A stretch of DNA of 14,202 nt, taken from the NCBI GenBank assembly GCA_045538075.1, contig JAZSQT010000132.1, positions 1 through 14,202 of the forward strand, given 5' to 3'. Positions 3,792 to 12,117 of this stretch are shown one piece after another (position 1 is the stretch's first letter; each line of letters opens with the position of its first letter). Under the pieces are notes generated by a model, which searched no databases, had not been told where the DNA came from, and saw nothing but the letters and a program-made list of their open reading frames with translations. The translations under genes were made by a program, and so were the position numbers. This DNA comes from JAZSQT01 sp045538075 (GTDB taxonomy: Bacteria; Chrysiogenota; Deferribacteres; Deferribacterales; Mucispirillaceae).

Positions 3792-6700
3792 ATGTTAACT
3801 TCTAAAAAACCAATAGAAAGAATTAATTTTTCAAAAATAAAAAAGATTGTTGATATACCAGACTTAATTGAGGTTCAAAAACAATCGTATAAAGATTTCC
3901 TCCAACAGCATATAAGTGCTGATAAACGTAAACTACATGGTCTTGAGGAAGTTTTTAGGGAGATTTTCCCTATTACAGATTTTAATGAAACTTCAGTATT
4001 AGAGTATGTAAGCTATACTATTGAGGAGCCTAAATATTCTCCAAGGGAGTCTATTGACAGGAATACAAATTATGCTGCACCACTTAAAATTAAAGTGCGT
4101 TTAGCTACTCATGATATAAATGAAGACACTGGTGAAAAAATTGCAATTCAGGCTACAGAGTCAGAAGTGTATCTTTGTGATATTCCTCTTATGACAGAAC
4201 GTGGCACTTTTGTAATAAATGGTGTAGAACGTGTAATTGTTAGCCAGTTACATAGATCGCCAGGTATATTTTTTGAAGATATGACTGCTGCTAAAAGTGT
4301 AATTGAAAAACACTTATATAGTGCAAGAATTATACCTTATAGAGGGTCATGGATAGATTTTGAATTTGATTCAAAAAATACAATGTATGTGCGTATTGAT
4401 AAAAAGAAGAAAATTCCCGTTACAGTCCTTTTAAAAGCATTAGGATTAACGAGCCAAGATATTCTTGATACGTATTACAAATTTGAAACTATATATATTG
4501 AAGACGGAAAATATTATAAAGATTTTGATAGAGATAAAATTCTTGGTCAGAAAGTATCTATTGATATAAAAGATAGTAGTGGTGAAATTCTTGTAAAAGC
4601 AAATCACACTATTACTAAAGCAGCAAGAAAACGTCTTGAAAAAGCAGAAATTGGTCGTTATCAATTAGATTATGACGATTTTAAAGACAATTTTATTGGA
4701 CGTGATATAGTTACTTCTGATGGTGAAGTTATTGTTGAAGCTAATTCTCAAATTTCTTCTGAAGTAATTGAGGCTATTTTAGACAATAATATAAAAAGTT
4801 TTGATATATTATTTATTGATAGACAAAACTACGATTCAGCTATCAGAGATGTTTTATATATAGATAAGGTTAAGACTCAAGAAGAAGCATTAATTGAGAT
4901 TTACAGAAAACTTCGTCCAGGAGAGCCTGCTACAGAAGATACTGCAAAAGCTCAATTTGATAATTTATTTTTTAACCCAAAAAGATACGACTTATCTAAA
5001 GTTGGTAGGGTTAAAATAAATAAACGTTTAAAAATAGATATTCCAGAAGATACAATTACTCTTACAAAAGAAGATATTGTTGAAACTGTAAGAGTATTAG
5101 AAAGAATACGTTTAGGCGTTGAAAAAATAGATGATATAGACCATTTAGGTCATAGACGTGTTAGGGCAGCTGGAGAACAATTGCAAAACCATATACGTAT
5201 AGGTCTTGCTCGTATGGAAAAAACTGTCAAAGAGCGTATGAGTATTCAAGATATTGATGAGCTTACTCCTCAAGACTTACTTAATGCAAAACCGTTATCG
5301 GCATCAATTAAAGAGTTTTTTGGAAGTTATCAGCTTTCTCAATTTATGGATCAAAATAATCCACTTTCTGAAATTACTCATAAAAGACGTCTTTCAGCAC
5401 TTGGCCCTGGTGGTTTAAATAGAGATAGAGCAGGTTTTGAAGTTAGGGACGTTCATACTTCCCATTACGGACGAATTTGTCCTATTGAAACTCCAGAAGG
5501 TCCAAATATTGGTTTAATTACGTCTCTTACGACTTATGCAAAAATAAACGAATTTGGCTTTATAGAAACGCCTTATCGTAAGATTGTTGATGGCAAAGTT
5601 ACTGATGAAGTAATATATATGTATGCCTTACAAGAAGAAGATTATTATATTGCTCAAGCTAACGCACCTATTGATAAAGATGGTAATTTTATTAATGAAA
5701 TGGTTGCTTGTAGGTTTGCAGGTGAATCCCTTCTTGCAGAAAGAGAAAAAATTCAATTAATGGACGTTGCTCCAATGCAAATAGTTTCAGTATCTACTGC
5801 ACTTATTCCATTTTTAGAGCATGATGATGCTAACCGTGCCTTAATGGGTTCAAATATGCAGCGTCAAGCAGTGCCTCTTATTAGAACTGATGCTCCTATT
5901 GTTGGAACTGGTTTAGAAAGAAAAGTTGCTGTTGATTCTGGCTCAGCTTTGATTGCAAAACATACTGGTGTAGTTGATTACGTTGATGCAGATACAATTA
6001 TAGTCCGTTACGTTGAAAAAAATGGCGATTTTGGTATTGATGTATATGATTTAGTAAAATATCGTAGGTCAAACCAAGATACTTGTATCAACTATAACGT
6101 AATAGTATCATTAGGTCAGAAAGTTAAAAAAGGTGATACATTAGCAGATGGAGCTGCAACAGATTGTGGCGAATTAGCGTTAGGAAGAAATACAGTCGTA
6201 GCATTTATGCCATGGATGGGCTACAACTATGAGGACTCTATTCTTATATCAGAAAAGCTCGTAAAAGAGGACGCTTTTACATCAATTCATATAGAAGTAT
6301 TTGATATAGATGCAAGAGATACTAAATTAGGTGCAGAAGAAATTACACGTGATATTCCAAATATCAGTGAAGAAGCACTTAAAAATCTTGATGAAAGTGG
6401 TATTATCAGAATTGGTGCTAACGTTACTGAAGGCGATATATTGGTCGGTAAAGTTACACCAAAGGGAGAAACGCAAGCCTCTCCAGAAGAAAAACTTTTA
6501 AGAGCAATTTTTGGAGAAAAAGCAGGTGATGTTAAAGATGCTTCTTTAAGGGTGCCACCAGGTATATCTGGATCTATTTTAGATGTTCAAGTTATGACGA
6601 GACGTGATCAGTCTAAAGATAGCAGAACTATTTTAATAGAAAAAGAAGAGCTTAATAAAATAAGCACTAGTTATGCAAGGGAAGTTGCAGCAATAGAAAA

Positions 6701-7763
6701 TGTCCGTAAAGATAGAATAAGAACTATTTTAGTAGGTAAAAAACTTGAAAAGGCAAGTAATGGAATAGATGCTGGAAAAGTGCTTACTGATAGTGATATA
6801 GAAAATCTTGATTATATGGATTTAAAATCTTTAGAAGTTGAGAATAAAGAAGATTTTAACAAAGAAGTTGCAAAAATAGATGAAATAACTAATAAACGCA
6901 AAAAAGAAGCAGAAGAAAAATTTAAAGATAAACGCAAAAAAATTGAAAAAGGTGATGAGCTTTCTGCTGGAGTATTAAAATCAGTTAGAGTATTTGTTGC
7001 CATAAGAAGACGTTTATCTGTTGGTGATAAAATGGCTGGTCGTCATGGTAATAAAGGTGTTGTTTCAAGAATATTACCAGAAGAAGATATGCCTTATTTA
7101 CCAGATGGAACTCCAGTTGAACTTGTATTAAATCCACTTTCTGTGCCATCACGTATGAATGTAGGACAAATTTTAGAAACTCATTTAGGCTGGGCAGCAA
7201 AAGCTCTTGGAAAACACGTTACAACAGAAGTTTTCAATGGTGCTAAAGAAAGTGATATTAAAAAGATGTTGACAGATGCAGGGTTTAAAACAGATGGTCA
7301 AACGGTATTATACGATGGTAGAACTGGCGAAAAATTTGACCAAGAAGTTACAGTTGGTGTCATGTATATGCTTAAACTTCACCACCTTGTTGATACTAAA
7401 ATTCATGCTAGGTCAACTGGTCCATACTCTCTCGTTACTCAACAACCTCTTGGTGGTAAAGCACAGTTTGGAGGACAAAGACTTGGGGAAATGGAAGTTT
7501 GGGCATTGGAAGCATACGGTGCTGCTAATATTCTTCAAGAAATGCTTACTGTAAAATCAGATGATGTTGATGGAAGAACAGCAGTATATGAATCAATAGT
7601 TAATGGTAACTTTAGTTTTACACCGAGTATGCCTGAATCTTTTAATGTTCTTATAAATGAGCTTAAAGGGTTAGTCCTTGATATAGAACTTTTGACTAGT
7701 CAGCAATTAGATGAAGAAGCATTACAGTCAGAAGAAAGTGAAAATCAAGAATTGGATAACTAA
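3792..7763 (+). CDS. rpoB: DNA-directed RNA polymerase subunit beta
   Basis: The 1323-residue product is the beta subunit of RNA polymerase. It forms one pincer and, with beta-prime, the active centre. The rifampicin-region core is at residues about 508-537 (GSYQLSQFMDQNNPLSEITHK, then RRLSALGP), followed by RICPIETPEGPNIGL. Later motifs are MPWMGYNYEDSI (from 806), GDKMAGRHGNKG (1078-1089), whose lysines K1080 and K1088 match the active-site lysines of E. coli beta, and a C-terminal block with LGGKAQFGGQRLGEMEVWAL. RPGEPATEDTA and FNPKRYDLSKVGR in the N-terminal half are Proteobacteria-like. Length is close to the E. coli 1342. The ATG follows GGTGA at 3781-3785 by 6 nt. Residues matching the main rifampicin contacts (S516, Q517, D520, H530, S535 here) are wild type, so the enzyme is predicted sensitive. 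Confidence 0.99.
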   Translation: MLTSKKPIERINFSKIKKIVDIPDLIEVQKQSYKDFLQQHISADKRKLHGLEEVFREIFPITDFNETSVLEYVSYTIEEPKYSPRESIDRNTNYAAPLKIKVRLATHDINEDTGEKIAIQATESEVYLCDIPLMTERGTFVINGVERVIVSQLHRSPGIFFEDMTAAKSVIEKHLYSARIIPYRGSWIDFEFDSKNTMYVRIDKKKKIPVTVLLKALGLTSQDILDTYYKFETIYIEDGKYYKDFDRDKILGQKVSIDIKDSSGEILVKANHTITKAARKRLEKAEIGRYQLDYDDFKDNFIGRDIVTSDGEVIVEANSQISSEVIEAILDNNIKSFDILFIDRQNYDSAIRDVLYIDKVKTQEEALIEIYRKLRPGEPATEDTAKAQFDNLFFNPKRYDLSKVGRVKINKRLKIDIPEDTITLTKEDIVETVRVLERIRLGVEKIDDIDHLGHRRVRAAGEQLQNHIRIGLARMEKTVKERMSIQDIDELTPQDLLNAKPLSASIKEFFGSYQLSQFMDQNNPLSEITHKRRLSALGPGGLNRDRAGFEVRDVHTSHYGRICPIETPEGPNIGLITSLTTYAKINEFGFIETPYRKIVDGKVTDEVIYMYALQEEDYYIAQANAPIDKDGNFINEMVACRFAGESLLAEREKIQLMDVAPMQIVSVSTALIPFLEHDDANRALMGSNMQRQAVPLIRTDAPIVGTGLERKVAVDSGSALIAKHTGVVDYVDADTIIVRYVEKNGDFGIDVYDLVKYRRSNQDTCINYNVIVSLGQKVKKGDTLADGAATDCGELALGRNTVVAFMPWMGYNYEDSILISEKLVKEDAFTSIHIEVFDIDARDTKLGAEEITRDIPNISEEALKNLDESGIIRIGANVTEGDILVGKVTPKGETQASPEEKLLRAIFGEKAGDVKDASLRVPPGISGSILDVQVMTRRDQSKDSRTILIEKEELNKISTSYAREVAAIENVRKDRIRTILVGKKLEKASNGIDAGKVLTDSDIENLDYMDLKSLEVENKEDFNKEVAKIDEITNKRKKEAEEKFKDKRKKIEKGDELSAGVLKSVRVFVAIRRRLSVGDKMAGRHGNKGVVSRILPEEDMPYLPDGTPVELVLNPLSVPSRMNVGQILETHLGWAAKALGKHVTTEVFNGAKESDIKKMLTDAGFKTDGQTVLYDGRTGEKFDQEVTVGVMYMLKLHHLVDTKIHARSTGPYSLVTQQPLGGKAQFGGQRLGEMEVWALEAYGAANILQEMLTVKSDDVDGRTAVYESIVNGNFSFTPSMPESFNVLINELKGLVLDIELLTSQQLDEEALQSEESENQELDN

Positions 7764-7771
7764 TTAAAATT

Positions 7772-7803
7772 TTATTACGGTAATAGAAATATTGCCGTAA
7801 TAA
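7772..7803 (+). promoter_or_regulatory. GAAA-capped hairpin between rpoB and rpoC
   Basis: TTATTACGGTAATA (7772-7785) pairs with TATTGCCGTAATAA (7790-7803), a 14-bp stem with a single U-G pair, closed by a GAAA tetraloop (7786-7789). No T-tract follows, so it is not a standard terminator; it lies 8 nt after the rpoB stop and well before the rpoC ribosome binding site. An mRNA-stabilising hairpin, an RNase III site, or a pause site are possible roles; none is shown by sequence. Confidence 0.6.
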
Positions 7804-7849
7804 TTGTGAATTTATTTAATCCGACACTTAAAGGAGTGTTAGAGTTATT

Positions 7850-10800
7850 ATGAAAAATACAAATTTAAAAGATGGTAAAATACCTGTTTTTTTTGATGCA
7901 ATAAGAATTAAGATTGCATCACCAGAAAAAATTCGTGGTTGGTCCTCTGGTGAAGTTACTAAACCAGAAACGATTAACTATAGAACTTTTAAACCAGAAA
8001 GAGATGGTCTTTTTTGTGCTAAAATATTTGGTCCAGTAAAAGACTGGGAATGTCTTTGTGGTAAATATAAAAGAATGAAACATAGAAATACTGTATGTGA
8101 TAAGTGTGGTGTTGAGGTTGTTCAATCAAAAGTTCGTCGTGAACGTATGGGACATATTGATTTAGCTTCACCAGTATGTCATATATGGTTTTTTAAAGGG
8201 ACTCCATCTCGTATTGGGTCTATTCTTGATTTATCAATCAAAGATATAGAAAGAGTTGTATATTTTGAATCGTATATTGTTATTGATCCAAAAAATACTA
8301 ATCTTAATGAGTGTGAAATTCTTACAGAAGAAAAGTATCGCCAAAAAGAAGAAGAATTTGGAAAAAATAGCTTCGTTGCAAAAATTGGTGCAGAAGCAAT
8401 TAAAGAGTTATTAAAAAGAGTTGATTTAGAACTTCTCCTTATTGAATTAAAAAGAGAGTTAAAAGAAACTACAAGTATGCAAAAAAGGCTTAAACTTGCT
8501 AAACGTTTAAGAGTAGTTGAAGCCTTTAGGAAATCAAACAATCGTCCTGAATGGATGGTTCTTGATGTAATTCCTGTTATACCACCAGAGTTAAGACCTT
8601 TAGTTCCTCTTGATGGTGGAAGATTTGCAACTAGTGATTTAAATGATTTATATAGACGTGTAATCAATAGAAATAATCGTCTTAAAAAATTGATGGAATT
8701 AAGTGCTCCAGAAATTATTATTAGAAACGAAAAACGTATGCTTCAAGAAGCAGTAGATGCTTTATTTGATAATGGCAGACGTGGTCGTATAATTCGTTCA
8801 TCTAATAAGCGTCCTTTAAAATCTCTTTCAGATATGATTAAAGGTAAAAATGGCCGTTTCCGTCAAAACTTATTAGGTAAAAGGGTTGACTATTCTGGTC
8901 GTAGCGTTATCGTTGCTGGGCCACACTTGAAAATGCATCAGTGTGGTTTACCGAAACTTATGGCATTAGAGTTGTTTAAACCTTTCTTATACTATAAGTT
9001 AGAAAAAGAAAGAGGCATTGCTTCAACTGTTAAACAAGCAAAAAGAATGGTTGAAGAAAGACGACCAGAAGTTTGGGACGTTTTAGAAGAGGTGATTAAA
9101 GAACACCCTGTATTATTAAACCGTGCTCCAACATTACATCGATTAGGTATTCAAGCCTTTGAACCACAACTTATTGAGGGTAAAGCAATACAATTACACC
9201 CGTTAGTTTGTCCTGCTTTTAATGCAGACTTTGATGGAGACCAAATGGCAGTCCATGTGCCTTTATCCTTTGAAGCACAACTTGAGGCAAAAACATTAAT
9301 GCTTTCATCATACAATATTTTGTCTCCTGCAAATGGTAACCCTCTTGCAGTTCCTACACAAGATATGGTTTTAGGTATATATTACCTTACAAGACCTTTA
9401 AAAAATGCTAAAGGTAGTGGCAAAATATATGCAAGTCCAGAAGAAGTTATAGTTGCAATAGATCATGGCAAACTTTCTTTACAAGCAGAGATTAAAGTTC
9501 GCATAGATGGTAAAATATACGATACGAGTGCTGGACGTGTTGTTTTATACGGTATCGTTCCAGAAGGTATTGATTTTGATGCCGTAAACAAAGTGTTAGG
9601 CAAAAAGGAACTTGGAAAATTAGTTGATTATATTTATAAAAAATTAGGTAATTGGTATAGTGTTACTTTCCTTGATGATTTAAAAAATCTTGGTTTTAAA
9701 TATTCTACAATGGCAGGTTATTCAATTTGTATTGATGATATGATTATACCAGACGCTAAACATAAATTAGTAGATGAAGCTAATGCAAAAGTTAAGGATA
9801 TTGAGGACCATTATAGAGAAGGTGCATTAACTAAAGGTGAAAGATATAACCAAATTATTGACGTATGGTCTCAAACTAATGAGGCAATTACAGACCAACT
9901 TATGAAAACTATTGAAAATGTTGGTGGCGATGCGTCTAAAGAAGAAAAAAGAGAAAAATATTACAATACATTATACGTAATGAGTGATTCTGGAGCAAGG
10001 GGTTCAAAAGCTCAGATTGCACAGCTTGCAGGTATGCGTGGTCTTATGGTTAAGCCGTCTGGTGAAATCATTGAAACGCCTATTATTGCAAACTTCCGTG
10101 AAGGCTTAACAGTTAGCCAATACTTTATCTCTACTCACGGTGCTCGTAAAGGTCTTGCAGATACGGCACTTAAGACGGCAAACTCTGGTTATTTAACTCG
10201 TCGTTTAGTTGATGTTGCACAAGATTTGATTATATCTGAAGAAGATTGTGGAACAATTAGAGGTATAGAGCTTACTTCCCTTTATCAAGGTAGTAATATT
10301 GTAGAATCTTTAGGCGAAAGAGTATATGGAAGATACGCATTAGAAGATATATACGACCCAATAACAGATGAATTGATAGTTGAAGCTAATAGTTTTATAG
10401 ATGAAACTGTAGTTGAAAAAATAGAGAAGTCTGGTATTGATAGAGTTATGGTTAGATCTGCTCTTACTTGCGATAGTGAATTTGGAATTTGTCGTAAATG
10501 TTACGGTATAGACCTTGCAACACGTAGAATGATAGAAATAGGTGAAGCAGCCGGAACTATTGCAGCTCAATCTATTGGTGAGCCAGGAACGCAGCTTACA
10601 ATGAGAACTTTCCATATTGGTGGTGTTGCATCTGCATCTGGTGTTGAATCATCAATGTCTGCAAAAATGGGTGGTATTGTAGTTTTTGATGATATGAGAG
10701 TAGTAAAAAGCAGAAGTGGAGAAAATATTGTATTAAATAGAAATGGTTCACTTTTCATTAAAGATAATGACGGTAGAATTATAGAACGATATAATCCAAA

Positions 10801-11905
10801 TTATGGTAACCGTATTCGTGTAGAAGAAGGTCAAACTGTTAAACAAGGCGAATTACTTTATGAATGGGATCCACATGCAAGCCTTATTATGACAGAACAT
10901 GAGGGAACGATTGCATTTGGAGATTTAATTGATGGTGATACTTTAAGAGAAGAAATTGACCCTATTACTGGTCTTTCTCAAAAAGTTGTTGTTGCCAATA
11001 CTAGGGATAAAAAACAACCTCGTATATCAATTAAAGATGATGATAATAAAACTCTTCATAGATATTTATTACCACCAGGAGCAAATATTACTGTTGCAGA
11101 AGGTGAAAGAATATATCCTGGAGATATTATTGCAAAAATTCCACGTGAAGCACAAAAAACGAAAGATATTACTGTTGGTCTTCCACGTGTTGCAGAACTT
11201 TTTGAAGCAAGAAAACCGAAAGACCCAGCAGTTATTGCAGAAATTGAAGGTGTAGTTTCTTTAGAAAATAATACTTCAAGGGGAATGCGTAAACTCGTTA
11301 TTAAAAATGAGCAAACAGGCGATAGAAAAGAGTATAATATCAATACTCAACGCTATATTAATGTTCATGATGGCGATAGAGTTAAAGCAGGTGAAGCATT
11401 AATTGATGGACACGTTAATCCTCACGATAAATTAGCAGTATTAGGTGAAGAGGCATTAGAAAAATATTTAGTTGATGAAATTCAAATTGTTTATCGTAAA
11501 TCTGGTGTTAGTATTAATGATAAACATATTGAAGTTATCGTTAGACAAATGCTTAAAAAAGTCGTTATTGATGACCCAGGTGATTCAGACTTTATGCCAA
11601 ATGAAGAAGTTTATAAAAGCGACTTCAAGAAGGTGCAAGCAGAACACCTTGCAGCAGGAACACAACCTCCTACTGGACGCACAATTTTACAAGGTATTAC
11701 GAAAGCAGCTATTAATACAGAAAGTTTTATTTCTGCAGCTTCTTTCCAAGAAACAACGAGAGTTCTTACTGATGCAGCTTGTTCTGGAAAAACAGACTAC
11801 TTACGTGGATTAAAAGAAAACGTTATTATGGGTAAATTAATCCCAGCAGGAACTGGAGCAAAACATATCTGCACAAAAAAATATAAGTTTAATAAACCAG
11901 CATAG
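7850..11905 (+). CDS. rpoC: DNA-directed RNA polymerase subunit beta-prime
   Basis: The 1351-residue product is the catalytic beta-prime subunit. The N-terminal zinc site is C68, C70, C83, C86. The lid/rudder region includes GRFRQNLLGKRVDYSGRSVI. The catalytic NADFDGDQM is at 458-466, with Mg-binding D460, D462, D464. The bridge helix region begins near D713 (DSGARGSKAQ). The second zinc site is C800, C874, C881, C884. The trigger loop starts at about M918 (MRTFHIGG) and is interrupted by an insertion (about 930-1100) before ITVGLPRVAELFEARKPK, as in Proteobacteria and relatives. The likely ribosome binding site AAGGAG (7831-7836) is 13 nt from the ATG, longer than usual; AGAG (7841-7844) is closer. 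rpoB and rpoC are separate genes, unlike the fused form of Helicobacter. Confidence 0.99.
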   Translation: MKNTNLKDGKIPVFFDAIRIKIASPEKIRGWSSGEVTKPETINYRTFKPERDGLFCAKIFGPVKDWECLCGKYKRMKHRNTVCDKCGVEVVQSKVRRERMGHIDLASPVCHIWFFKGTPSRIGSILDLSIKDIERVVYFESYIVIDPKNTNLNECEILTEEKYRQKEEEFGKNSFVAKIGAEAIKELLKRVDLELLLIELKRELKETTSMQKRLKLAKRLRVVEAFRKSNNRPEWMVLDVIPVIPPELRPLVPLDGGRFATSDLNDLYRRVINRNNRLKKLMELSAPEIIIRNEKRMLQEAVDALFDNGRRGRIIRSSNKRPLKSLSDMIKGKNGRFRQNLLGKRVDYSGRSVIVAGPHLKMHQCGLPKLMALELFKPFLYYKLEKERGIASTVKQAKRMVEERRPEVWDVLEEVIKEHPVLLNRAPTLHRLGIQAFEPQLIEGKAIQLHPLVCPAFNADFDGDQMAVHVPLSFEAQLEAKTLMLSSYNILSPANGNPLAVPTQDMVLGIYYLTRPLKNAKGSGKIYASPEEVIVAIDHGKLSLQAEIKVRIDGKIYDTSAGRVVLYGIVPEGIDFDAVNKVLGKKELGKLVDYIYKKLGNWYSVTFLDDLKNLGFKYSTMAGYSICIDDMIIPDAKHKLVDEANAKVKDIEDHYREGALTKGERYNQIIDVWSQTNEAITDQLMKTIENVGGDASKEEKREKYYNTLYVMSDSGARGSKAQIAQLAGMRGLMVKPSGEIIETPIIANFREGLTVSQYFISTHGARKGLADTALKTANSGYLTRRLVDVAQDLIISEEDCGTIRGIELTSLYQGSNIVESLGERVYGRYALEDIYDPITDELIVEANSFIDETVVEKIEKSGIDRVMVRSALTCDSEFGICRKCYGIDLATRRMIEIGEAAGTIAAQSIGEPGTQLTMRTFHIGGVASASGVESSMSAKMGGIVVFDDMRVVKSRSGENIVLNRNGSLFIKDNDGRIIERYNPNYGNRIRVEEGQTVKQGELLYEWDPHASLIMTEHEGTIAFGDLIDGDTLREEIDPITGLSQKVVVANTRDKKQPRISIKDDDNKTLHRYLLPPGANITVAEGERIYPGDIIAKIPREAQKTKDITVGLPRVAELFEARKPKDPAVIAEIEGVVSLENNTSRGMRKLVIKNEQTGDRKEYNINTQRYINVHDGDRVKAGEALIDGHVNPHDKLAVLGEEALEKYLVDEIQIVYRKSGVSINDKHIEVIVRQMLKKVVIDDPGDSDFMPNEEVYKSDFKKVQAEHLAAGTQPPTGRTILQGITKAAINTESFISAASFQETTRVLTDAACSGKTDYLRGLKENVIMGKLIPAGTGAKHICTKKYKFNKPA

Positions 11906-11932
11906 TTATGTTCTATTGGTAAGAAAAGATAT

Positions 11933-11970
11933 ATTAAGCCGTCCTTTTTTGGACGGCTTAATTGTTTTAT
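11933..11970 (+). terminator. Rho-independent terminator after rpoC
   Basis: ATTAAGCCGTCC (11933-11944) pairs perfectly with GGACGGCTTAAT (11951-11962) around a loop of six T, and is followed by TGTTTTAT (11963-11970). This 12-bp GC-containing stem 28 nt after the rpoC stop marks the end of the operon, so the downstream chemoreceptor gene is a separate transcription unit. Confidence 0.93.
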
Positions 11971-12033
11971 CGTAAAATATATATCAAATATTAATATTAT
12001 AATTGAGAATAAGTTAAATAAAAGAAAATAAAT

Positions 12034-12117
12034 ATAACGGTGTTATTTTCCTAAATTTATTGCATTGTTTAAAAATATAATATAAAGTAAACATAGTAGA
12101 TATTAGGGGAGATTGTT
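12034..12117 (+). promoter_or_regulatory. Candidate promoter region of the mcp gene
   Basis: The AT-rich gap after the rpoC terminator contains a perfect TATAAT (12076-12081) and an overlapping TATAAA (12081-12086). The latter has TTGCAT (12060-12065) 15 bp upstream as a possible -35, shorter than the usual spacing. A small palindrome, ATAAC-GGT-GTTAT (12034-12046), lies upstream and could be an operator. No clear sigma-28 or sigma-54 promoter pattern is seen. The ribosome binding site AGGGGAG (12105-12111) lies 6 nt before the ATG. In such AT-rich DNA, -10-like hexamers are common, so the promoter call is weak. Confidence 0.35.

Noticed and set aside
3535..3798. 87-codon reading frame overlapping the end of rplL and the start of rpoB
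   Set aside because: It is a Lys/Leu-rich shadow of rplL in another frame that runs through the intergenic hairpin; no ribosome binding site or recognisable protein.
7774..7801. Intrinsic terminator between rpoB and rpoC
   Set aside because: The stem is strong but no T-tract follows and rpoC must be transcribed with rpoB.
8179..8667. 162-codon antisense reading frame in rpoC
   Set aside because: The longest antisense frame, but it is a by-product of AT-rich coding sequence; Ser/Leu-rich composition and no family resemblance.
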